Of a stretch of DNA of 25,890 nucleotides, positions 6,229 through 10,787 are shown piece by piece (within the stretch, counting starts at the first letter, position 1; every line of letters starts with the position of its first letter). Origin of the DNA: a virus. Location of the stretch: IMG/VR virus record IMGVR_UViG_3300030419_003828, positions 1-25,890 of that record; one strand, given 5' to 3'. The notes under the pieces are model-generated. The model was not told the origin of the DNA. It did not search any database and worked only from the letters and a program-made list of their open reading frames with translations. The position numbers and the translations under genes are program-made.

Positions 6229-6417
6229 CTAAACATTGGTATTTATTTCTTTCATAGTATCTATTGCAAATTGCAACCCTGCATAGAAACCTATCTCCCA
6301 ACTTTCATTATCAGTTTCCTCTGCATTAGATATAGTTTTCTGTTCTGGGTATTGCTCTTTCCAATATTTCTCACTATCGTTTTGTCTTTCTTCAAATAGC
6401 TTTATAAGTTCTTCCAT
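6229..6417 (-). CDS. Hypothetical 62-residue acidic protein
   Basis: MEELIKLFEERQNDSEKYWK forms a long charged helix. A loop follows, then a second helix SWEIGFYAGLQFAIDTMKEI. The GFYAGLQFAID segment resembles a short motif seen in many small phage proteins of unknown role. The ATG has a GAGAGGAATA ribosome site. It belongs to the leftward chain. Confidence 0.65.
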   Translation of the reverse strand: MEELIKLFEERQNDSEKYWKEQYPEQKTISNAEETDNESWEIGFYAGLQFAIDTMKEINTNV

Positions 6418-6432
6418 TATTCCTCTCTTTCT

Positions 6433-6570
6433 TTAACTACTTTTCTGTTGCCAGTCTTTCACTTCTCCTAAATGTTCTAGCCAATCTCCATCTCTCATAC
6501 TTACTACAAAGTTCTCTGCGTCCTCTCTATCTATAGCTTGAAACCTCACAAGTACTTTATAATTTTTCAT
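6433..6570 (-). CDS. Hypothetical 45-residue protein
   Basis: The start overlaps the upstream stop as ATGA. The protein is MKNYKVLVRFQAIDREDAEN followed by FVVSMRDGDWLEHLGEV. The beginning resembles the first strand and helix of small phage proteins that start with KxYxVxVxFxAxDxEDAxxF. The role is unknown. Confidence 0.6.
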   Translation of the reverse strand: MKNYKVLVRFQAIDREDAENFVVSMRDGDWLEHLGEVKDWQQKSS

Positions 6571-6809
6571 TCTTCTTCCTCCTCTTCAAATAAAGGCTTA
6601 CTCTTAGTAGCTATCGCTATCTCGTATGCCTTTATACCTTTCTTCTTCAATGTTCTATCAATATGTTGTTCAATTAACATTCTGTCTAGCTTGTCTGACT
6701 TTTCTTCAGTGTCAATTCTTCCTGTATCCCACTCGTCTAAGAAGGCATTGACTACAAGCTCCCCTGTAATAGTGAATGTTCCTTTAACTTCTCTGCTAGG
6801 CTCTATCAT
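6567..6809 (-). CDS. Hypothetical 80-residue protein with acidic tail
   Basis: The protein starts MIEPSREVKGTFTITGELVV, a strand-rich beginning, then has helices (EEKSDKLDRMLIEQHIDRTL) and ends in a run of six glutamates. No domain is recognised. It is coupled to its neighbours on both sides (shared T at 6809 and ATGA at 6570). Small beta-alpha proteins of this type are common in actinophage early regions. Confidence 0.65.
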   Translation of the reverse strand: MIEPSREVKGTFTITGELVVNAFLDEWDTGRIDTEEKSDKLDRMLIEQHIDRTLKKKGIKAYEIAIATKSKPLFEEEEEE

Positions 6810-7042
6810 TATTCTTCCTCTGCTTTCTGTATTAATTCGTATGCCTCATCTTCAGTAAGGTTATATCTATGTGCTACTACCTCTACTAAGTACTCATCTG
6901 CGTAACATAAACTAGAAGTGAACTCAACATAAGCCCCATTAATTCTGACTTCAGGTTTAGGTATGTCCGAGTAGTAGTCATTCAAAGCCATAGCTTCCGA
7001 TATGTTTAAGTCATACTTTTCTTTTATTTTTTTAACTGTCAT
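6809..7042 (-). CDS. Hypothetical 77-residue protein
   Basis: I choose the ATG at 7042 rather than a longer in-frame start at 7063, because GAGAGGAAG lies just upstream at the right distance. The protein begins MTVKKIKEKYDLNISEAMAL, contains CYADEYLVEVVAHRYNLTED and ends EDEAYELIQKAEEE. It is mostly helical. No family is recognised. The first bases overlap the end of the 7032-7175 frame. Confidence 0.65.
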   Translation of the reverse strand: MTVKKIKEKYDLNISEAMALNDYYSDIPKPEVRINGAYVEFTSSLCYADEYLVEVVAHRYNLTEDEAYELIQKAEEE

Positions 7043-7175
7043 TATTCTTCCTCTCTTCTTCATCTACAATCTCTTCAAACTTTACATCTTCCATAGCAGG
7101 TAGTAACATATCTATATCTTTAGCTATAAACTTGTACCAATTACTTCCCTGTTCATCTTTCCAATGTGTTATCAT
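7032..7175 (-). CDS. Hypothetical 47-residue acidic protein
   Basis: A GGGAAG ribosome site precedes the ATG, which overlaps the stop of the upstream micro-gene (TAATG). The protein runs MITHWKDEQGSNWYKFIAKD and then IDMLLPAMEDVKFEEIVDEE. No domain is recognised. Ribosome site and coupling support it. Confidence 0.55.
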   Translation of the reverse strand: MITHWKDEQGSNWYKFIAKDIDMLLPAMEDVKFEEIVDEEERKNNDS

Positions 7176-7252
7176 TACTTCCCTATTCTCTGAACACGAT
7201 TAACTATTGACATAATTAAACAAGTCCATAATACTATTGCTATCCAGTGCAT
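7175..7252 (-). CDS. 25-residue single-pass membrane micro-protein
   Basis: The frame has an AGAGAGGAAG ribosome site and encodes MHWIAIVLWTCLIMSIVNRV plus a short basic tail (QRIGK): one hydrophobic helix with positive residues at the C-terminus. The stop overlaps the next ATG. The composition could arise by chance, but the ribosome site and junction match the neighbouring genes. Confidence 0.45.
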   Translation of the reverse strand: MHWIAIVLWTCLIMSIVNRVQRIGK

Positions 7253-7287
7253 TCTTCCTCTCTTTCTTTATTATCTTTTGATGCCAT
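7240..7287 (-). CDS. Possible 15-residue peptide
   Basis: AAAGGTAAAC precedes an ATG opening MASKDNKEREEECTG, which ends inside the next micro-gene in another frame. It may only be a translated leader that delivers ribosomes to the following start. Weak call. Confidence 0.25.
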   Translation of the reverse strand: MASKDNKEREEECTG

Positions 7288-7304
7288 TGTTTACCTTTCT
7301 TCTT

Positions 7305-7538
7305 CTATATATATTCTGTTTTGTAAATAGTTCTATAACGCATTTTTTCATATTCAATTTCGTTATATTTTCTATTTAACTTTTCAATGTACCAATAAAG
7401 AGTACGTAATTTATCACATAATTTATTTATAAGTTGGTCTAACCAAACAAATCTAGGCTTCGTTAAAGTTTCGTAATATCTTTCTCTACCTATTGGTACT
7501 TGTTTAGTTCTAACTTCGTAATATCTTTCCCACATCAT
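7305..7538 (-). CDS. Hypothetical 77-residue Tyr/Arg-rich protein
   Basis: The protein contains an imperfect internal repeat, RYYEVRTK at residues 5-12 and RYYETLTK at 20-27, followed by a basic, aromatic, probably coiled region (LINKLCDKLRTLYWYIEKLN). It is highly charged and aromatic, which would suit nucleic-acid or protein binding, but no family is recognised. AAAGGTAA precedes two adjacent ATG codons. It is the first gene after the promoter at 7573-7601. Confidence 0.6.
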   Translation of the reverse strand: MMWERYYEVRTKQVPIGRERYYETLTKPRFVWLDQLINKLCDKLRTLYWYIEKLNRKYNEIEYEKMRYRTIYKTEYI

Positions 7539-7572
7539 TTACCTTTCTTTTGTTAATCTCATATTACATACA

Positions 7573-7601
7573 AGAATAACATTGTTAATATAATTTGTCA
7601 A
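7573..7601 (-). promoter_or_regulatory. Leftward sigma70-type promoter for the small-gene block
   Basis: On the minus strand TTGACA (7601-7596), a 17-base spacer and TATTCT (7578-7573) form a strong promoter. It lies between a strong leftward terminator (7672-7701) and the first gene of the block (start 7538), a classic terminator-then-restart arrangement. Confidence 0.75.
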
Positions 7602-7643
7602 TAACCTCATCTAATTATTATCTAAACAAAACTTTAGATTTCT

Positions 7644-7661
7644 TTGTGAAAAATTTCACAA
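7644..7661. promoter_or_regulatory. 18-base palindrome, possible operator
   Basis: TTGTGAAA and TTTCACAA are perfect inverted halves around AA. It sits about 43 bases upstream of the -35 box of the promoter at 7573-7601. The site would suit a dimeric DNA-binding protein, such as one of the helix-turn-helix proteins encoded nearby, but no second copy was found. Confidence 0.35.
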
Positions 7662-7671
7662 GCTAGGTCAT

Positions 7672-7701
7672 AAAAAAAACACCCCCAAATTAATGGGGGC
7701 G
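7672..7701 (-). terminator. Strong leftward intrinsic terminator
   Basis: On the minus strand the stem CCCCCA/TGGGGG (7699-7694 with 7687-7682), extended by a G-U and a C-G pair, encloses a six-base AT loop and is followed by a run of eight T (7679-7672). It lies directly after the three-hairpin RNA region and before a new promoter. Confidence 0.9.
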
Positions 7702-7744
7702 TTCTTCGTACTAGAAAGGGGGTCTTTCTAATATATTAATCTTT

Positions 7745-7826
7745 ATAGATAGCTTGTAACACACAGTCTCAGTCTCTCTTAGTTAGCGTACGTACTTCTG
7801 CGTCCTATGTGCTACAAGCTATCTAC
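7745..7826 (-). repeat. Hairpin unit 1 (arms 7745-7765 and 7806-7826)
   Basis: The 21-base arms pair along their whole length on the minus strand with three G-U pairs, plus one further G-C pair inward. The loop is about 38 bases and contains the palindrome GTACGTAC. Confidence 0.9.
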
Positions 7827-7876
7827 TTTCAGTCGCTAGGTGAAACAGGGCATTGTTTTTTAACTAGCTCTTACTT

Positions 7877-7971
7877 ATAGATAGCTTGTAACACACAAGG
7901 AAAATTGATTTGGTTACATTATACCTCACAATTTTTACCTATGAAAACCTTATGTGCTACAAGCTACCTAC
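7877..7971 (-). repeat. Hairpin unit 2 (arms 7877-7897 and 7951-7971)
   Basis: The left arm is identical to units 1 and 3; the right arm is identical to unit 3. There are four G-U pairs on the minus strand, and three more pairs inward give a 24-bp stem. The loop is about 47 bases and AT-rich, unrelated to the loop of unit 1. Confidence 0.9.
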
Positions 7972-8007
7972 TTATCCAACCATTTGCTTTCATTTCATTT
8001 GTGGAAC

Positions 8008-8088
8008 ATAGATAGCTTGTAACACACAGTTGTTTTCCAGACTTTTCCTGCAGGTTTCTAGTTAACCTATGTGCTACAAGCTACCTAC
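8008..8088 (-). repeat. Hairpin unit 3 (arms 8008-8028 and 8068-8088)
   Basis: The arms are the same as in unit 2, with one extra G-C pair inward and one extra G-U pair outward on the minus strand. The loop is about 37 bases, contains CCTGCAGG and does not resemble the other two loops. Confidence 0.9.
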
Positions 8089-8149
8089 AATCTACTCATT
8101 AAGTGGAGCTTAATTTTCAATTATTGGTAGCTTTTTCGGATATTAATAT

Positions 8150-8578
8150 TCACCCCTTTTGTTCTTCTTCTATTACTATCTTTGAATTTGGTCTATTCAG
8201 CAAGCCTTTTTCTGCTATCCTATCCCAAACTTCTCTATCGTGTCCATACATAGTCTTAAACTCTGCTCTCTTATCAGACTTCCTAGAGTGATACCTGTGT
8301 CTAAGAAAAGATACTGGAGTTTCCTCCCAATTTTCTTTCCTCTTCTGCTTATCTCTTTGTTTCTTGCGTTCACTATAAGGCTCTTTTCTTTTAGCATTCT
8401 TTAACCTCTGCTTAGCTCTACTTTCATCATTGCACCAATAAACTATTGTTGTAGGAGATACTGAAAAAGCTAACGCTAGTTCCTTGTTACTGAAACCTAA
8501 CTTCTTCAATTCCCTAATGTCATTAACATCTTGTTGAGTTAGCTTGTATCTCTTATCCTTTAATCCGTTTACTTTCAT
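8150..8578 (-). CDS. Helix-turn-helix protein with basic tail
   Basis: Residues 13-50 (LTQQDVNDIRELKKLGFSNK then ELALAFSVSPTTIVYW) form a resolvase/transposase-type helix-turn-helix. A strongly basic region follows (55-90, many Lys and Arg), then a C-terminal part with FLRHRYHSRKSDKRAEF and EVWDRIAEKGL. It has no recombinase or nuclease motif, so it is probably a DNA-binding regulator or an accessory protein. The ribosome site is AAAAGGGG. It is followed immediately by the three-hairpin region, with which it may share a transcript. Confidence 0.65.
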   Translation of the reverse strand: MKVNGLKDKRYKLTQQDVNDIRELKKLGFSNKELALAFSVSPTTIVYWCNDESRAKQRLKNAKRKEPYSERKKQRDKQKRKENWEETPVSFLRHRYHSRKSDKRAEFKTMYGHDREVWDRIAEKGLLNRPNSKIVIEEEQKG

Positions 8579-8594
8579 TATTTACCCCTTTTCT

Positions 8595-8724
8595 GATACT
8601 TACTTTATAAGTATCTATCTGCACACCGTAAGCGAGTGAAACAGGAATTAGTTATTAACTTTGTTTATATCACTTTTCCTCCTAAGAGTTCCTGACTTGT
8701 GAACTTACAATGTGCAGTTAGATA
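8595..8724 (-). ncRNA. Structured leader between the 8730 and 8150 genes
   Basis: Nested inverted repeats fill the 150-base gap: 8612-8625 with 8711-8724 (14 bases, one mismatch), then GTAAG/CTTAC, then CAGGAA/TTCCTG. A separate hairpin at 8595-8615 (GATACTTA/TAAGTATC) stands directly before the AAAAGGGG ribosome site. The extended stem is long enough to form in RNA and may control translation of the 8150-8578 gene. The inner part shares GTGAAACAGG with the hairpin at 7832-7868. Confidence 0.55.
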
Positions 8725-8729
8725 ATTAC

Positions 8730-9023
8730 TTAATCCCAAAACAATCCAAAATCGCCCTCACTCACTCTTTTACTTGTTCCATAATCGCTCTCTGCTTTGT
8801 GTGTGTTAAATTGGTCTTCTTGCAGTTCTTCTTCTGAAAGTTCCACAAGTTCCCCAAGTTCTTCTTCAACACTCCAACCACATTCGTTCAAACGGACTGA
8901 AGACATTTTATCGCCTCCACCATTCTCAGTAAGTTGAGTAATAAAGTCAATCGCTTCACTTCCGTTCTCAGCTTGAACGAATGCTTCGCTGTTTTGAGTA
9001 TATACTACTTTGTATAGTTTCAT
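8730..9023 (-). CDS. Hypothetical 97-residue acidic protein
   Basis: The protein begins MKLYKVVYTQNSEAFVQAEN GS, a strand followed by EAIDFITQLTENGGG. The middle (WSVEEELGELVELSEEELQE) is strongly acidic and helical, and the C-terminus is SEGDFGLFWD. The N-terminal pattern (KLYxVxxxxxxxxxVxAxxxxEAI) is seen in many small phage proteins; no function is known to me. The ribosome site is AAAGGGGAAG. Confidence 0.65.
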   Translation of the reverse strand: MKLYKVVYTQNSEAFVQAENGSEAIDFITQLTENGGGDKMSSVRLNECGWSVEEELGELVELSEEELQEDQFNTHKAESDYGTSKRVSEGDFGLFWD

Positions 9024-9055
9024 ATCTTCCCCTTTCTACTTATATCTTTTATAAA

Positions 9056-9093
9056 TAGTATTGTGTCCACCCTTGCGAATGGACACTATACTA
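9056..9093. terminator. 14-bp hairpin at the end of the 9091 gene
   Basis: TAGTATTGTGTCCA and TGGACACTATACTA pair with one T-T mismatch around a ten-base loop. On the minus strand it begins at the stop codon of the 9091-9345 gene and is followed by TATTTATAAAAG. The T-run is poor, so it may be an attenuating or mRNA-stabilising hairpin more than a true terminator. Confidence 0.5.
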
Positions 9094-9345
9094 ATTACTT
9101 ATTTTTTCCATATAATAAGCAGTCGTAGTCATAATCATTTTATGAGGAAGAAAATTATCCAACTGTATTTTCCATTTCACTTGCATTTCTTCTGTATTTT
9201 CATAAGTGTCTTGTTCAACTGCTACAATCTCACCAATGCAATCTTCATCAAGTCTTAAACCTAATGCTGATTTATTGCTTTCCTCATTTGTTAGATTGAC
9301 TTTGACTTTGTCGCCTAACTTAAATGATTTATTTTTTACATTCAT
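9091..9345 (-). CDS. Hypothetical 84-residue protein, SH3-like barrel possible
   Basis: I choose the ATG at 9345, because AAAGGGGAAAC is just upstream; a TTG at 9360 would overlap that ribosome site. The sequence has alternating strands (FKLGDKVKVNLTNEES, CIGEIVAVEQDTYEN, MQVKWKIQLDNFLPH), which resembles the KOW/SH3-like beta barrels of small phage proteins where GDxVxV and GxIVxV strands bind nucleic acid or protein. The call is by pattern only. The end overlaps the hairpin at 9056-9093. Confidence 0.6.
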   Translation of the reverse strand: MNVKNKSFKLGDKVKVNLTNEESNKSALGLRLDEDCIGEIVAVEQDTYENTEEMQVKWKIQLDNFLPHKMIMTTTAYYMEKISN

Positions 9346-9881
9346 AGTTTCCCCTTTCAAGAATACATTTGTAACCGTGTATTCTCGGTAAAGAGCATTT
9401 ATAATTGCTGTAAAACATTTCCAACAGTTTAGAGCTTCTTTTAACCCTATTATTATCGTTCACAGTTCCGTGCAAAGATAACACGATAGTAAGACTTGCT
9501 TACTCAACACATTGAATTATTGGCTTATTTTCACCCTGAGCTTTGACATAATCTCCACTACATAATTCAGTTTTTCTCTTTACCGACAACACACTTTAAG
9601 AGAGCTTTGTAGAACATACTATTATTTTTTCGCTAGTTAAGTTTTTAATTATTCACACCTATATTTCATTCTCAATCTATATAGTTAATAATCAGCGTGT
9701 GTTACTTCGGTTTCGTCTTTTACTTCTTAACAAGTAGGGTATCAAAACCCCAAGTACTCCCTTTTCAGACCTAATCAATATGTCCTATAAAGCTCTCTCG
9801 TAGGAGACTAAGTAGATAACTCATTCGATTTGGTTGCAACTTCCTCGTTTGAGGGACTGGTCTGACTCAGGTAGTTTCGAT

Positions 9882-9904
9882 AAGCGTCACTATGAAGCGT
9901 CACT
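9882..9904. repeat. Direct repeat of 10 bases
   Basis: AAGCGTCACT occurs at 9882-9891 and 9895-9904, separated by ATG, inside the third domain of the candidate RNA. Confidence 0.8.
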
Positions 9905-10048
9905 TGTGCAGAGTAGAACCATTGCCAATTGGATAGTTTTTACTCTCACAAGGTATAGCCAAGAAGTTTCTTTTGCGATACTATGGAAGTCTTTACGACC
10001 TCTCCTGAGTTACCTACTTAGTCTCCTTATTCTTTTGATACCCTCTTA

Positions 10049-10067
10049 AAACAGGTCAAGCCTGTTT
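10049..10067 (-). terminator. Hairpin directly after the 10069 gene
   Basis: AAACAGG and CCTGTTT flank a five-base loop, one base beyond the TAA of the leftward gene. On the minus strand the stem is followed only by TAAGAGG, on the plus strand by GTT. It could be a weak terminator in either direction. It overlaps and competes with the left arm of the 22-bp inverted repeat. Confidence 0.5.
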
Positions 10068-10068
10068 G

Positions 10069-10395
10069 TTATAACGTTGGTACGTTAATTATTAAATTGC
10101 TTTTTAGTTCTTGTAACTTCTCAAAGAAAGTCTCTGTATCAACTCTCTTTGATTTGTCTTCGTCTATCCAATTAAGGTGTTTGCCTGTTGTGTTGCCCCA
10201 AATATTTTGCCTGATAACTAAATCAGAAGTTGGGTGCTTAAACGCTACAAGCGTGTTGTAACTAAAATAGTATTCTATTCTATTTACATCTGTAAAAACT
10301 AGGGCATTAATTCCGTAGTTGCTACTTGAATAATTACCATAAGTTTTAACACTTACGATTTGATTTTCTAATTTATATATATCTTTTATAAACAT
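10069..10395 (-). CDS. Small phage protein with the WGNTTGKHLNWID motif
   Basis: The 108-residue protein contains strands (IVSVKTYGNYSSSNYGINAL, IEYYFSYNTLVAFK) and then LVIRQNIWGNTTGKHLNWID with a following KSKRVDTETFFEKLQEL helix. This motif order is recurrent in small proteins of many tailed phages that carry only a DUF label; the function is unknown. The start has a modest GTAGG ribosome site. The gene lies between two arms of a 22-bp inverted repeat and next to the large structured non-coding stretch, an unusual isolation compared with the tightly overlapped genes elsewhere. It is not a recognisable homing endonuclease. Confidence 0.75.
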   Translation of the reverse strand: MFIKDIYKLENQIVSVKTYGNYSSSNYGINALVFTDVNRIEYYFSYNTLVAFKHPTSDLVIRQNIWGNTTGKHLNWIDEDKSKRVDTETFFEKLQELKSNLIINVPTL

Positions 10396-10474
10396 ATTAC
10401 CTACTTTCTTTAAGTGCCTGACCTGTTTTAAGGGGGTATCATATTTTTTTGCCCCTTACGACTATTTAAGGACT

Positions 10475-10655
10475 TCAATTGTCCTGCTTTTTTGGTGAAG
10501 GTAGCTTAGGCTGTCGACCCTCCAGAACTTCCCTTTTATTAGGAGTTAAAGTTCTAATTTCCCCTTTTAGTTCTTCTTCTTGTATTTAAGCTTACCAGCT
10601 TTTTAATCTTTGTCAAATCTCTTTGACATTCTTTTAGTCTTTTATAAGTCCTCAA
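10475..10655 (-). pseudogene. Possible small gene broken by one base
   Basis: A TTG at 10655 with AGGA seven bases upstream, about 30 bases after the start point of the leftward promoter, opens RTYKRLKECQRDLTKIKK LVSLN. In the plus-one frame from about 10587 the sequence continues QEEELKGEIRTLTPNKREVL and EGRQPKLPSPKKQDN to a TGA at 10475. Joined, they give about 59 residues of coiled-coil-like then basic, proline-rich protein. Promoter, ribosome site and the protein-like composition of both parts argue for one gene with a single-base indel, real or from assembly. Neither part alone would be convincing. Confidence 0.4.
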
Positions 10656-10691
10656 GTATATTTCCTAACTGTATTGAAACTTATAATATAT

Positions 10692-10720
10692 AATATAGTC
10701 AAATGAGTTTTACTTGTCAA
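10692..10720 (-). promoter_or_regulatory. Leftward consensus promoter
   Basis: On the minus strand TTGACA (10720-10715), a 17-base spacer and TATATT (10697-10692). The predicted start is near 10685. It should drive the genes at 10655 and 10395 and possibly the structured leftward region. Confidence 0.75.
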
Positions 10721-10752
10721 GTTTATTATAAAATTATTATTGTAAATATGAT

Positions 10753-10781
10753 TTGACATAGGGTAGGTTACGTGGTATAAT
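10753..10781 (+). promoter_or_regulatory. Rightward perfect-consensus sigma70 promoter
   Basis: TTGACA (10753-10758), exactly 17 bases, then TATAAT (10776-10781). Both hexamers are perfect. It points rightwards into about 730 bases with no rightward gene, so it most likely makes a non-coding RNA. Its -35 box is 33 bases from that of the leftward promoter. Confidence 0.85.
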
Positions 10782-10787
10782 AAGAGG

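Larger units (their letters stand above)
7672..8089 (-). ncRNA. Candidate minus-strand structured RNA with three fixed-stem, variable-loop hairpins
   Basis: No gene is visible between 7539 and 8149. The stretch holds three long hairpins (7745-7826, 7877-7971, 8008-8088), a smaller hairpin between the first two (GCTAG at 7832 with CTAGC near 7864, enclosing GAAACA/TGTTTT), another at 7712-7730 (TAGAAAG/CTTTCTA) and then the terminator. In all three large hairpins the arm-to-arm differences are A opposite C on the plus strand, so they are G-U pairs in a minus-strand transcript and would be mismatches in a plus-strand one. The RNA may be read from the leftward genes upstream, because no convincing own promoter was found. 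Its class is unknown to me. Confidence 0.75.
9360..10067. ncRNA. Candidate large multi-domain structured RNA
   Basis: About 720 bases without a credible gene hold an ordered series of inverted repeats: a hairpin at 9360-9385; 9385-9395 with 9576-9586 (11 perfect pairs); 9599-9612 with 9785-9798 (14 pairs, one G-U); 9802-9823 with 10006-10027 (22 positions, one A-C mismatch). Each closes a domain of about 200 bases that contains smaller hairpins, for example 9451-9459/9483-9491 and 9910-9918/9938-9946. The string 9736-9747 pairs perfectly with 10033-10044 and would cross the second domain. Several non-Watson-Crick positions favour a plus-strand RNA, one favours minus, so the strand is unresolved. 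Large phage RNAs such as GOLLD and ROOL are known precedents; I do not see identity to either. Confidence 0.6.
10036..10441. repeat. 22-bp inverted repeat framing the 108-residue gene
   Basis: 10036-10057 and 10420-10441 are inverted copies with one difference, which is a T-G pair on the plus strand. They enclose the leftward gene at 10069-10395. The outer half (TGATACCCT) also matches 9736-9744 in inverted form, so three sites compete for pairing. This could be an RNA switch, a replication or recombination element, or the ends of a small gene cassette. Confidence 0.8.

Noticed and set aside
7745-8088. CRISPR-like array (six repeat copies with 36-53 base spacers)
   Set aside because: The copies alternate in orientation and the outer/inner partners are complementary with G-U compensation, which indicates hairpin arms and not direct repeats. 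No cas gene is present. A link to phage-borne CRISPR mimics cannot be excluded but is not supported.
7745-8088. Integron attC sites
   Set aside because: Imperfect inverted repeats with variable centres resemble attC, but the GTTRRRY/RYYYAAC ends and the extrahelical bases are missing, and no integron integrase is seen.
9543-9570. TTGACA box at 9543 as a rightward promoter for the large RNA
   Set aside because: No -10 box at acceptable spacing; the spacing to the nearest TAAT is about 13-14 bases.
7860-9640. Recurring octamer CTAGTTAA (7860-7867 inverted, 8058-8065, 9633-9640)
   Set aside because: Three copies in an AT-rich region are only mildly above expectation and occupy different structural positions.
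9834-10049. Rightward 71-residue open frame
   Set aside because: It has no ribosome site, an unlikely composition, and runs through both arms of the 22-position stem; it is better explained by the structured RNA.
9360-10441. Group I intron with a homing endonuclease
   Set aside because: The flanks are not halves of one gene, no P/Q/R/S core elements could be recognised, and the 108-residue protein has no LAGLIDADG, GIY-YIG or HNH motif.
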